Assembly: GCA_050010255.1 (NCBI GenBank)
Contig: JBEKLJ010000129.1
Coordinates: forward strand, 1-10,195
Direction: 5' to 3'
DNA length: 10,195 nt
From: JBEKLJ01 sp050010255
GTDB lineage: Bacteria > Acidobacteriota > Terriglobia > Bryobacterales > Bryobacteraceae
Shown: in pieces, positions 1-8,700 of the stretch
Numbering within the stretch: position 1 is the stretch's first letter
How the letters are laid out: the number at the start of each line of letters is the position of its first letter
The notes under the pieces: model-generated
Database searches by the model: none
Seen by the model: the letters and a program-made list of their open reading frames with translations, nothing else
Told to the model about the DNA's origin: nothing
Translations under genes and position numbers: made by a program

Positions 1-924
1 GCGGAGGTCCCAGGGCACCAGATGATAGTAAGTGCGATTGTCGATGCCCTTGAAGCAGTACACCGGCCCGAGGTGGTTGCCTTCGTCGGTGTGGTTGAAA
101 ACCACGTCCAGCACGACCTCGATGCCCGCCCGGTGCAACGCCTTGACCAGCTCGCGGAACTCAGCCAGGTGCCTGCCTTGTTCCGGGCTGAGGCAGTAGG
201 CCGATTGCGGCGCGAAGAAGCCGATCGTGCTATAGCCCCAGTAGTTCTGCAGCGGGGCGCCGTTCACCTCGCGCAGCACGTCCTTTTCGTCGAAATCTAA
301 GACCGGCAACAGCTCCACCGCGGTTACGCCCAGCGCCTGGAGGTACGGTATCTTCTCGATGAGACCGGCGAAGGTTCCGGGGAAGCGCACGCCCGAGCTG
401 GGCGCAGCGGTGAACCCGCGCACGTGCATCTCGTAGATGATGGTGTCCTCCATCGGCCGGCCCAGCGGGCGGTCGCCTTCCCAGTCGTAGCCGCGCGGGT
501 CGATCACCACCGAGCGCATGGACGTGGCGACGTTGTTGCCCGGCCCGCAGGCGTCCGCGCGGCGCCAGAGCGTGCTGGTGTTGCCGCGCGCGTAAGGGTC
601 GATCAGGACCTTGTCGCGGTCGAACCGGTGCCCGGCCCAGGGCTGGGCCGGGCCGTCCACGCGATAGGCGTAGTGCGCTCCAGCCGCCAGCCCCTGCACC
701 TCAACGTGCCAGAAGTGGAAGGTCTTGTTGGAGAACGGGTCGAGCCCGATCACCTGGAAGGGTTCGACAGAGTCGTGCCGCTCGAACAGCAGCAACTCGA
801 CTCCGGTCGCGTTCTCGGAGAACAGGGAGAAGTTCACCCCGGTCCCCGTGATGGTGGCGCCAACGGGGTGTGGACAGCCCGGCCCGGTCTGGTACGCGGG
901 CCGGGGAGCAATCACGCTCGCCAT
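1..924 (-). CDS. glgX: Glycogen debranching enzyme, GlgX/isoamylase type (3' part beyond window)
   Basis: This GH13 enzyme hydrolyses alpha-1,6 branch points of glycogen or limit dextrins in the cytoplasm. Only the first 308 codons are present; the frame is open to base 1, and family members are usually about 650-750 residues, so more than half is missing. An N-terminal CBM48/isoamylase-N domain is visible at about residues 12-105 (VGATITGTGVNFSLFSENAT, residues 21-40). It is followed by the start of the catalytic barrel: YEMHVRGFT at 164-172, LGVTAVELLPV at 198-208, NYWGY at 227-231, and conserved GH13 region I, DVVFNHTDE, at 273-281. The catalytic Asp, Glu and Asp of later regions lie outside the window. 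The ATG at 924 follows an AGGAGG with six bases between. The gene lies downstream of a TrmB-type regulator on the same strand, with an inverted-repeat element between them. TreX-type trehalose-cluster debranching enzymes look the same in this half, so GlgX versus TreX is not settled. Confidence 0.93.
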   Translation of the reverse strand, partial: MASVIAPRPAYQTGPGCPHPVGATITGTGVNFSLFSENATGVELLLFERHDSVEPFQVIGLDPFSNKTFHFWHVEVQGLAAGAHYAYRVDGPAQPWAGHRFDRDKVLIDPYARGNTSTLWRRADACGPGNNVATSMRSVVIDPRGYDWEGDRPLGRPMEDTIIYEMHVRGFTAAPSSGVRFPGTFAGLIEKIPYLQALGVTAVELLPVLDFDEKDVLREVNGAPLQNYWGYSTIGFFAPQSAYCLSPEQGRHLAEFRELVKALHRAGIEVVLDVVFNHTDEGNHLGPVYCFKGIDNRTYYHLVPWDLR

Positions 925-930
925 GAGAGC

Positions 931-936
931 CCTCCT
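931..936 (-). promoter_or_regulatory. Strong ribosome binding site of glgX
   Basis: The minus strand reads AGGAGG, then GCTCTC, then ATG. This perfect Shine-Dalgarno with six-base spacing fixes the glgX start at 924. It is the strongest RBS in the window. Confidence 0.85.
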
Positions 937-957
937 GGTTGTCTGCGGGCGCTACCT

Positions 958-1048
958 AGCCCGATCTTCTCACACGCCTTCGGCTCCGGCTTGCGGGAGG
1001 CCGGCCTCGCGCGGCGCCTCGCTTCGAACGGTGCGAGAAGATCGGGCT
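958..1048. repeat. 91-bp element with 18-bp terminal inverted repeats
   Basis: The left arm AGCCCGATCTTCTCACAC (958-975) and the right arm GTGCGAGAAGATCGGGCT (1031-1048) are reverse complements at 17 of 18 positions; the only mismatch is A972 against C1034. The 55-bp centre is extremely GC-rich and contains a perfect 12-bp palindrome GAGGCCGGCCTC (997-1008), so it can fold further. The element lies wholly between the TrmB-family gene and glgX. No T-run follows on either strand, so it does not look like a standard intrinsic terminator. It resembles a dispersed intergenic palindromic (REP- or MITE-like) unit, but copy number cannot be judged from one window. Confidence 0.85.
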
Positions 1049-1054
1049 TGCGGC

Positions 1055-1066
1055 CGCGGCGCCGCG
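1055..1066. repeat. Perfect 12-bp G/C palindrome after the TrmB-family stop
   Basis: CGCGGCGCCGCG is self-complementary over all 12 bases and lies 23 bp downstream of the TrmB-family stop codon on the minus strand, just before the inverted-repeat element. It could help stall transcription, but with no T-tract a terminator call is not supported. In such GC-rich DNA it may also be chance. Confidence 0.5.
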
Positions 1067-1088
1067 CCCGGTGGCCCGCGGCGTCAAC

Positions 1089-1907
1089 CTAGCCGAGTCT
1101 GCTCTCCGCAGCCCGGCGCCAGTGGCCCTCGAACAGGCCCTTCATCGCCTCTCCCAGCCCCGCGTGATCGAAGACCAGGGAGGTCCAGGTCGGCCTGGTG
1201 ATGACTGGATCGAGCAGCGCAATCAGGCCCTGGCAGCCGTCGAACAATGCCAGCTTCAGCGGCAACGACTCGGCCAGCCGCACCTCCACGCCGGCCTGGC
1301 GGTAGTCCCCCAGCCGCTGCCGGTGCGCCTCGTCGAGCGTTCCGGAAGCCAGCAGCAGTTGGCAGCGCACGCCGCGCGCGCAGGCCTGCTTGACCAGTTG
1401 CTCGTCCCCCAGCGGATCGACCGCATAGGGCGGGCGTGAGAACTCGAGGTATTCGTGCTTCACTTCCGACAGCATGCGCCGGTACTGCACGGCGGTCTGC
1501 GAAGGCTCGCTGACGATGCATAGATAGTCGAGCGTGCCGCGCTCGCCCTGCCCCTCCGAATCGGCCTCGGCCAGGTCCTCGACCAGGCCGGTGGCGGCGC
1601 GCGCCTGCTCGGTGAGCTCCAACTCGAGCAGCTTGCGCTTCCCACCGATGTAAGCCGGAATCGCCAGGCTCGGCGCAACCGCCGAGAAGAGCTTCGTCTT
1701 CTCCTGCACGACCTGGGCGAAACCCTTCTCGACCAGGCTGTCGAGCACCTCGTAAATCTTCTGCCTGGGGACGTGAGCGCGGGCCGCCAGCTCGAGCGCC
1801 TTGAAGCGCGGATGGCCGACCAAGACCAGATAAGACCGCGCCTCGTAAGCGTTCATGCCGATCTGCTGCAATCGGCGCCAAAATCGTTGAAACGCCGTAT
1901 CGGGCAT
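1089..1907 (-). CDS. TrmB-family transcriptional regulator
   Basis: This is a 272-residue DNA-binding regulator of the TrmB type, the family best known from archaeal control of trehalose/maltose uptake and sugar metabolism. A winged helix-turn-helix spans about residues 10-75: IGMNAYEARSYLVLVG (16-31) opens it, and VPRQKIYEVLDSLVEKGF (46-63) is the typical recognition helix. A charged helical linker follows at about 85-118. A C-terminal PLD-like effector domain covers about 125-265, with characteristic SLPLKLALFDG (214-224) and a terminal helix GEAMKGLFEGHWRRA (252-266). The protein is shorter than sugar-binding archaeal TrmB (about 340 residues) because the extra C-terminal sugar-binding domain is absent, so the ligand cannot be assumed. 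The ATG at 1907 has AAAGGAG eight bases upstream. Its position before glgX suggests local control of glycogen or maltodextrin turnover, by inference. Family assignment is solid; target and ligand are unknown. Confidence 0.88.
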   Translation of the reverse strand: MPDTAFQRFWRRLQQIGMNAYEARSYLVLVGHPRFKALELAARAHVPRQKIYEVLDSLVEKGFAQVVQEKTKLFSAVAPSLAIPAYIGGKRKLLELELTEQARAATGLVEDLAEADSEGQGERGTLDYLCIVSEPSQTAVQYRRMLSEVKHEYLEFSRPPYAVDPLGDEQLVKQACARGVRCQLLLASGTLDEAHRQRLGDYRQAGVEVRLAESLPLKLALFDGCQGLIALLDPVITRPTWTSLVFDHAGLGEAMKGLFEGHWRRAAESRLG

Positions 1908-1915
1908 GGGTTGCG

Positions 1916-1922
1916 CTCCTTT
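1916..1922 (-). promoter_or_regulatory. Ribosome binding site of the TrmB-family gene
   Basis: AAAGGAG on the minus strand sits eight bases before the ATG at 1907 and supports that start over later in-frame ATGs (for example residue 18). Confidence 0.75.
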
Positions 1923-1939
1923 CTTCCCCGGGGGCCGGG

Positions 1940-1945
1940 ATTACA
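1940..1945 (-). promoter_or_regulatory. Possible -10 box for the TrmB-family gene
   Basis: TGTAAT on the minus strand matches the sigma-70 -10 consensus at five of six positions and would start transcription roughly 25 bases before the ATG, leaving room for the RBS. No good -35 is found 16-18 bp upstream. A nearby AT-rich TTGATATCG (about 1949-1957, minus strand) could be an operator or an alternative -35. The gene may equally be read from cdsA, 91 bp upstream. Confidence 0.25.
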
Positions 1946-1974
1946 ACGATATCAAAGCCGCCGCCCCACCGTGC

Positions 1975-2022
1975 GGTTAGCGCGTGCCAGGCGATCGCCT
2001 ACAGGCCGCGCCAGGCGATCAG
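1975..2022 (-). repeat. Imperfect 24-bp tandem duplication across the cdsA stop codon
   Basis: GATCGCCTGGC occurs twice on the minus strand, at 2020-2010 and 1996-1986, exactly 24 bases apart. The unit keeps the reading frame: cdsA ends L-I-A-W-R-G-L-stop, and the eight codons after the stop read A-I-A-W-H-A-L-T. This looks like a decayed in-frame duplication of the cdsA 3' end, with the stop codon lying between the copies. Confidence 0.6.
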
Positions 2023-2765
2023 CCCGTAGATGATCGGCAAGGCGAAGAGCGCGCTATCGACGCGGTCGAGCCAGCCGCCGTGGCCGGGGAGCATGGTCCC
2101 GCTGTCCTTTAGGCCGCCGCCCCGCTTGAGGGCTGATTCCGCCAGGTCGCCGATCTGGCCGGCGAGGTTGCCCGCGGCGCCGATCAACACACCCTCCACC
2201 AGCGGCGCCGAGGGAATCAGCCGGGGCAGGTAGAGGCCCGCGAAGACCGCCGAAGCCACCAGCGAGGCCACCGCGCCCTCCCAGGACTTGGCCGGGCTGA
2301 TGCGTGGCGCCAGCTTGTGCCGCCCCAGCGCGCGGCCGGCGTAGTAGGCGGCGATGTCTCCGAGCCAGGTGAGCGCCAGCGCGAACAGCAGCCAGTACTC
2401 GCTCCGCGCGCGCAGAAAGATCGCCGCGCGCCACGTGGCGAAAATGTAGAGCACGCCCAGCAAGGTCGCGGAGGCGCGGGGGAGGCTCTTGGCGAGGTCG
2501 TCCAGGCTCAGCGTCAGGGCCAGCACCACTAGCGTCACGAGTGTGAGCAGCAGCCAGGAATCCAGCGGCGCCAGCAGCACTATCAGCCCGACGGCATAGC
2601 CGACCGGGCCCGGAGGCTGGATGCCGTAAGCCGCAACGATCCCGCAGTACTCGTAAAAGCAAAGCAGCGCTACGATCGTCAGCACCGCCAGAAACGCAAT
2701 CTGCGGGCCCCACAGCACCAGGCAGACAATCAGCGGGGCCAGGACGATGCCGGTGAGGAGGCGCT

Positions 2766-2769
<4 letters not shown>
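1999..2769 (-). CDS. cdsA: Phosphatidate cytidylyltransferase
   Basis: CdsA converts phosphatidic acid plus CTP into CDP-diacylglycerol, the precursor of bacterial phospholipids, in the cytoplasmic membrane. The 256-residue product is close to the usual length. It has hydrophobic segments through residues 6-130 and at 168-182, 190-205 and 238-252, consistent with a polytopic protein. Family motifs are intact: WLGDIAAYYAGR (135-146), ISPAKSWEG (157-165), and the CdsA signature ESALKRGGGLKDSG (211-224) followed by PGHGGWLDRVDS (228-239), including the acidic residues used for metal binding. A Trp replaces the usual small hydrophobic residue after HGG. The start at 2769 is chosen because its ATG overlaps the uppS stop codon (ATGA), indicating translational coupling. 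A longer frame to 2910 would add 47 Arg/Gly-rich residues inside uppS and is not credible. dxr and rseP, common downstream partners, are absent here; a TrmB-type regulator follows. Confidence 0.96.
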
Positions 2770-3599
<830 letters not shown>

Positions 3600-3612
3600 T
3601 CTGGGGGTACTT

Positions 3613-4407
3613 CTATCGTAACGCAGGCAGTAGAAACGGCACCGCGAGTGCTGCGACCCCCAGAAAGGCGCCGAACGGCAGCTCGTACGTCCTCACGTTC
3701 TTGCCGGTGGCATAGACGTAGATGAGACCGATCACCGTGCCCAGCAGCGAACCGATCATCACCATGATGATCGCTCCCGCCAGGCCGGTGAATGCGCCCA
3801 CCATCGCGATCATCTTCACGTCACCCAGGCCCAGGCCCTCCTTGTGCCGGATCAGCAGGAACAGCCCGGCCAGCCCCCAAAGCAGCAAGCTCGGCAAGGC
3901 CGCACCGAGCAAGGACTCGACGATCGAGACCGCCCGGTCCGGCAGACGGCCTGCCAGGAACCAATCCAGGTAGAAGTCGCGCACAGGCACCAGCGCCGCC
4001 AGCAGCAACCCGGCCGCCAGGCCCCCCAGCGTGAATTCATTCGGCAGAATCAGGGTCTCCAGGTCGGAGAAGATCAGCCCGATCACCAGCGCGCTGAAGA
4101 GACAGTACTTCGCGGCCACCAGCGTCGGCCCGTACTTCAGCAGGAGCAGGAAAAACGCCGCTCCGGTCAAGCCTTCGACGATCGGGTAGCGGACTGGAAT
4201 CGGTTTGGCGCAGTGGCGGCAGCGCCCGCGCAGCGACAGGTAGCTCCAGAGCGGCACGTTGTCGAACCACGCGATGGGATGGTTACAGGCGGGACAGAAG
4301 GAGCGCGGGCGCACCACCGAGAGGTCGCGCGGAATCCGGTAGATGCAAACGTTGAGGAAGCTGCCGATCACCAGGCCGGCGACCAGCGCTAGAACGGCTT
4401 CGAGCAT
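3613..4407 (-). CDS. pilD: Prepilin peptidase / type IV leader peptidase (A24 family)
   Basis: This membrane aspartyl protease cleaves, and in many members N-methylates, type IV prepilins and type II secretion pseudopilins. The 264-residue product carries the full bifunctional layout. An N-terminal GSFLNVCIYRIP (15-26) is followed by the cytoplasmic zinc-type domain with two CxxC pairs (Cys38/Cys41 and Cys63/Cys66). The first catalytic aspartate is in FSDLETLILPNE (Asp115) and the second in GLGLGDVKM (Asp196). About eight hydrophobic segments run from residue 1 to the C-terminus, which includes the usual ELPFGAFLG (242-250). No pilin, pilus motor or secretion gene is in the window, so its substrates are encoded elsewhere. 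The ATG at 4407 lacks a clear Shine-Dalgarno but fits the conserved N-terminus. The gene lies 13 bp before uppS. Functional names pilD, gspO and pppA are interchangeable here. Confidence 0.96.
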   Translation of the reverse strand: MLEAVLALVAGLVIGSFLNVCIYRIPRDLSVVRPRSFCPACNHPIAWFDNVPLWSYLSLRGRCRHCAKPIPVRYPIVEGLTGAAFFLLLLKYGPTLVAAKYCLFSALVIGLIFSDLETLILPNEFTLGGLAAGLLLAALVPVRDFYLDWFLAGRLPDRAVSIVESLLGAALPSLLLWGLAGLFLLIRHKEGLGLGDVKMIAMVGAFTGLAGAIIMVMIGSLLGTVIGLIYVYATGKNVRTYELPFGAFLGVAALAVPFLLPALR

Positions 4408-4536
4408 GGCAATACCCGATGGTACACCGCGGACGCCCCGCGCGGGCCAGGGGTTCAGCCGCGTATCACCGGCCGGCGGGCTGCTCCGGGGTCAGCACCG
4501 CCTTCTCGATCACCGACAGAGGCTGCATTGGGGAAC
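4408..4536. other. 129-bp intergenic gap between glycosyltransferase and pilD
   Basis: This gap is the best place for a promoter of the pilD-uppS-cdsA group. Only a weak TACCAT (-10-like, four of six) about 15 bases before the pilD ATG is visible, with no matching -35. A 20-codon minus-strand frame (4528-4466) starts eight bases after the glycosyltransferase stop but has nothing else in its favour. No terminator with a T-run is seen. Confidence 0.4.
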
Positions 4537-5640
4537 TCACCGGAAATGGCCGGACTCGCCGCAGACCCGATCGTACAGCGCGATCGTATCCTCGACCATG
4601 CGGTCCGCGCTGAAGCGCCGCTCGATCGTCTCCCGGGCGGCGGCGCCAAGACGCGCCGCCAGCGCGGAGTCTCCCAACAGGCGAACGACGGCCGCCGCTA
4701 TGAGGGCGGGATCGGGCCCGGGGACGAGCAGGCCATTTCGCCCGTCCTCGACAATCTCCGGCACGGCGCCGCGCGCCAGGGCCACCGATGGCAAGCCGTA
4801 GGCCATCGCCGCCAGCAGAGAGCTGCCCAGCGGTTCCGCTAGTGACGGAAACAGAAAGACATCGAGAGCCCGATAGACCTGCGACACGTCGCTCACCAGA
4901 CCCGCGAAATCGACCGCTTCTCCCACTCCCAGTTGGAGCGCCAGCCGCTCCAGGCGGCGCCGGCAAGGCCCGTCGCCCGCCAGCACCAGACGGCAACCCG
5001 GATAGCGTTCCCGCACCACGGGCAACGCTCGGATGAGTAAGTCCTGCGCCTTCTCCGGGAGTAAGTAGCCAACACAGCCGAGCAGCGCTCGGTCGCTGGC
5101 GTCAGGGACGACCCAGCGCCGGCGCGCAGCCAGGCGCTCCTCCGGCTCGGGCAACCGCGGCACTTCGACGCCGTCAGGGACGACTTCGACCCATTCGCCT
5201 GGCAACCCGGAGGCCAGGACGCTCTCTCGAACGAAGCGCGAGACCGCGATGATCCGTCGCGCGCGCCGGTACTGGGCGAGGCTCAGGGGGTTCTGCGACA
5301 GTGGATAAGCCACGCGTCGGGATGCCACCACAGGCGCGTGCCTGTGGACGCCGGCCAGCCAGGCCGCCGTCAGACCATGCGCATCGTGGCTGTGCACCAG
5401 GTCATACCGCGTCTGGTCGAGGAGCTTCCTGAGCAGCAGCGCCGCCTGGAGCCGCGCCGCCCGCCCCCCCACCTGGTGCACGCGCACGCCGGCAGCCTGG
5501 GCGCGCTCGGCCAGCGGCGCGCCGCGCACCGCCACCAGCTCCGCGGCATGCCCGCGCGCCCGCAGACCTAGAGCCAGGAGCAGCGCCTGGTTCTGCCCGC
5601 CGCGCCACTGGCGGCCCAAATCGACGTGAAGCGTGGTCAA
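4537..5640 (-). CDS. GT4-type glycosyltransferase, probable TTG start
   Basis: This is a retaining GT-B glycosyltransferase of the GT4 (Glycos_transf_1) class that would transfer a sugar from a nucleotide donor to an envelope or exopolysaccharide acceptor at the inner face of the membrane. The donor and acceptor are unknown. The 367-residue reading has the N-terminal Rossmann half with the glycine loop RQWRGGQNQ (10-18) and LVHSHDAHG (81-89), then IAVSRFVRESVL (131-142) and VPDGVE (154-159). The C-terminal half has GYLLPEKAQDLLIRALP (191-207), AGDGP (221-225) and FLFPSLAEPLGSSLLAAMA (262-280). In the usual E-x7-E motif the first Glu is kept (Glu269) but the second is Ala277. The start is inferred. 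No in-frame ATG or GTG lies near the conserved N-terminus; TTG at 5640 has GAGAGG three bases and GCGAGG ten bases upstream. The upstream ATG at 5805 would run into the previous gene and add an unconserved tail. Confidence 0.88.
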   Translation of the reverse strand: MTTLHVDLGRQWRGGQNQALLLALGLRARGHAAELVAVRGAPLAERAQAAGVRVHQVGGRAARLQAALLLRKLLDQTRYDLVHSHDAHGLTAAWLAGVHRHAPVVASRRVAYPLSQNPLSLAQYRRARRIIAVSRFVRESVLASGLPGEWVEVVPDGVEVPRLPEPEERLAARRRWVVPDASDRALLGCVGYLLPEKAQDLLIRALPVVRERYPGCRLVLAGDGPCRRRLERLALQLGVGEAVDFAGLVSDVSQVYRALDVFLFPSLAEPLGSSLLAAMAYGLPSVALARGAVPEIVEDGRNGLLVPGPDPALIAAAVVRLLGDSALAARLGAAARETIERRFSADRMVEDTIALYDRVCGESGHFR

Positions 5641-5733
5641 AGGCCTCTCGCCTCGCTTTACGTTGCCATCGAAGGAGGACTGAGAATAACCTACACGCCG
5701 AACTGCGCGCAACCCGGGGTTCCTCGTTTCGCA

Positions 5734-5755
5734 ACTCCGGAGCAGAGCCGGGAGT
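5734..5755 (-). terminator. Bulged hairpin just after the DUF5107 gene, weak terminator candidate
   Basis: On the minus strand, beginning right after the DUF5107 stop codon, ACTCCCGG can pair with CCGGAGT across a seven-base loop, giving a seven-pair stem with one bulged C. No T-run follows, so intrinsic termination would be weak at best. The rest of the 116-bp gap down to the TTG at 5640 shows only poor promoter-like matches. Confidence 0.3.
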
Positions 5756-5756
5756 C

Positions 5757-8700
5757 CTACCTGGCGGCGACGAGGATTTCGCGCAGCTCGAGCAGGGCCA
5801 AACACTGGAGCCTGACGTCCTTGCTTGCCCTGACAACCTCCTGGAGTCGGAGGCCGGCCTGTTCGTCCTGGCCGAAGGCGCGGAGCAGCATCGCTTCGAC
5901 ATACATCAGGGACGGCCGGGATTCGTCTTCCGCTTTGGCGAGCGCGGCGCGAACCGACTCGAGCACGGCGGCGATCTTGGGTTTCGCATCCTCGGGGCTG
6001 AGCCTCCAGGCGGCCAGAAGCGGGAAGACAACTTCCGGCGAAGGCAGAGACTCATTCATTTGGCTGACTCTCGTCCACCGTTTGCGGGCGTTCTTGTCAT
6101 CACGACAGGATGCTTCGAGCACGGCCAGGTAGTACTGGAAGTGGGGAGGCTTCATGAAGTTGTTGAAGCCGTGGAACGTGAAGGGCAGGCGCTTATCCTC
6201 CTCGCCCAGCCTCTCAAGGCCGTCAATGGCCGCCGGACAGTGCCCGGAGCGCGCCTGCGACATCAACCTCTGCAATTGCACTTCGATGTAGGCCCGGCGA
6301 ACTTCGTCGGGCTGCCTTTCGGCGGAGAATACGCGGGCATCGAACAGCCGCGCGGCCTCATCGGGGCTTCCGGACGCCGCTCTGAACATCGCCGCCGAGG
6401 CGACCTCGACGGGCGAGGGCTGACCGGTCGCCGGCGATCCAGCCGGAGGACCTCCTGTCGGAGAGGGCACAACGGGAATGGGACTCGTGCCCGCGCGTTC
6501 CAGCGCAGCACGCAGTTCCGGATTCGCGGGGTCCAACTTCAGGCCCTCCTTCAGCACGATCAGCCCGTTAACTACATCCTTCCTGAGGGTCGTCAAAGCC
6601 TTGCCGAGATCGCGGTACAGTTCGGGGAGGCGAGGATTCAGCGAACGCGCTTTCTGCCATTCGGCGATCGCGTCATCAACCATCAAGCCGTGCATGAACC
6701 AGCGTCCTAGCAGGAAGTGCGCCGTGGCGTCCGACGGGTTGGACTGGAGCGCGTTCTTCAGCACCCCGAAGGAACTCGGCCGCGAAGGGAACGCGTAGCG
6801 CGTGGAACTTTCTGCCGCGCCGCGCAGATCGACCGAGGGATCCTGACCTAACCGGGTACGGCAGTACGCGCGGTAATAGGCAATCAGGGGGCTTTGCGCC
6901 GGCGGAACCGCGCCGGGCTCGATCTCTTGCGGGGCGACGGGCGGATAGGAGCGGTCGAGGAGGCGCAGAGCATCGTCATTCATCCCCAGGTTCAGATACT
7001 CCTCCACGAGGCTCAATACGCGCTCAGAGTCGGCAGCGAGATGCATCCAAAGTTCCGCGTCATCGGCGCCCAGCAGGGTGTTCTCGAAGCGCAGCATGCT
7101 GTCGGCAGGGTCGAGGGTCCGCCACACGGCGAGTTGCTGTCTGGCCTCCTGCTGGCGGCCCGAGCGGCGGAGGAGAGCGACTTCGAGAGCGCCGGGGCGA
7201 ACGGGTCCGGAGCGCGCGGAGAGCAACGGCTTCAAAGCGGCGAGAGCGCCGGAGTCATCCTTGGCACGGGCGGCAAGACAGGCAAGCTGGAGCGCGGCCG
7301 GCGCACCGAAGGCCGAGGCCGGGCCCACTTGGGAAAGCGTCCGGCGAGCCTCGTCGTGCCGGCCGAGCATCGCCTGCGCCACTCCGAGCAAGTAGGCCGC
7401 TTCATCATCAGATGGAGCAGCGGCTTGGACGCGCGCGAGCAGGTCCGCGGCTTCCTCAAAACGATTCAGACCCAAGGCCAGGCGGCCGCCGGCCTTTTGG
7501 AGGGGAATGCTGCCCGGGAATAGTTGCAGGCCCGTGGTGTAGTCGTAGAGGGCGAAACTCCACTGCTGATGCAGCTCGTTGTAGTTTCCCCTGGCCACCA
7601 GAGAAGCTTCCGTCTCGGGTCCGTTCCAGGCCGGCTGGGCTTGTTTCCCGAGCCTGGCTTGTTCGGGGGCCAAAGCATCGTAGTGGTTTTCGGTATGCTC
7701 GAGCAGTATCGATCCTCGCGGATCGACCAGTTGAAATGTGTAAACCGACGCGCCGGGCCTTTCCAGGACGTGTGTGTACGTGCGGGCCGGATCCAGATCG
7801 GCGCGCGTTTCGAATGCAGGTTGCCCCGCGTTCAGCAAGCGGATGATGGCGTCTCTGAAGATGTGAGTGACGCTCAGTTCCAGCAGCAGGACGGGACCCT
7901 TCGCTGAATCGCTACGGCGCTCAAGATTCACGATCGCGTCCCGAGTCACGCGAGAGACACCGCCCAGATCGCGGATGGGAATCCAGTATTCGGAGAAGGT
8001 CCTGGACCATTCGGGCTCCAGAAACTCAAACGTCTCCTGATTCTGAAACAGCCCGCCCTGCATCTCGACATAGGAAGGGAAGTTGTCGGTCAGTTCGCGG
8101 CGAACGTAGCCATCGTCCACAGGACCCCACAACCAAATCTTCTTGCCGGGGACGACGTTCGGATCGGCGAAATGCGCGACTCCGGTTCGGGTGCCGGGCT
8201 TGTAGACGGCGAAGAACGGCTCGCGGGAGCCGTAGGCAAACCAGCCAGCCGATTGCTTGTAAGCGGCGACGAGGCTTTCATTCGCTCCAGCGGAGCTGAT
8301 TGGCCAGGCATCGATTTCCGCGGATCCGTGGGTGGCCACGAGTCGCGTGGGCAGCACAAAACGCGTGCCAGGGTCGTCGAGCTCGATGCCGGCGTTCGCC
8401 CACCAGGCGTACGGCCGGCGGGCGCTACTGCGGTTATAGAGAGTCACGCGCTGTTCGAGAACGGCGCTGGCCGGCCGGAGCAGGTATTCGACGCGCCACT
8501 GCATCCCGGTGACGCGGTCGATGTCTTCGACGACGGCGCGGGCTGATCCATCGGACTCGGTTCGGACGGCGAAATCGACGGGAGAGACGGTATGACGAGC
8601 GTGCGCGACGGGGAAGTTCGATTCGATGCCGAGCGCAACCCAAGCGCCGCGGAGACCAATGAGGCCTTTCCTGATGACCGGGTTGGCGTAGAACATCTCG

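Noticed and set aside
424..1092. Long plus-strand open frame (222 codons)
   Set aside because: It lies opposite glgX, whose frame shows clear CBM48/GH13 motifs, and runs across the inverted-repeat element; its product is Arg/Pro/Val-rich with no recognisable domain.
1084..1881. Minus-strand open frame of 265 codons within the TrmB-family gene
   Set aside because: It is a high-GC shadow in another frame of the same strand; the product is Arg/Gly/Ala-rich, while the overlapping frame matches the TrmB family end to end.
1991..1998. GCGATCGC octamer (HIP1-like motif common in cyanobacteria)
   Set aside because: I noticed only this copy, and it arises within the 24-bp duplication after cdsA; it is not evidence for a cyanobacterial source.
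4466..4528. 20-codon minus-strand frame starting with M-Q-P-L, eight bases after the glycosyltransferase stop
   Set aside because: A GGTGAG lies upstream at fair spacing, but a frame this short is expected by chance and has no recognisable feature.
5641..5756. Possible promoter TTGCGC - 18 bp - TATTCT for the minus-strand glycosyltransferase
   Set aside because: Only three of six and four of six consensus positions match, which is expected by chance in this length.
5641..5805. Upstream extension of the glycosyltransferase to an ATG at 5805
   Set aside because: It would overlap the end of the DUF5107 gene and add about 55 residues before the conserved Rossmann start, with no family support.
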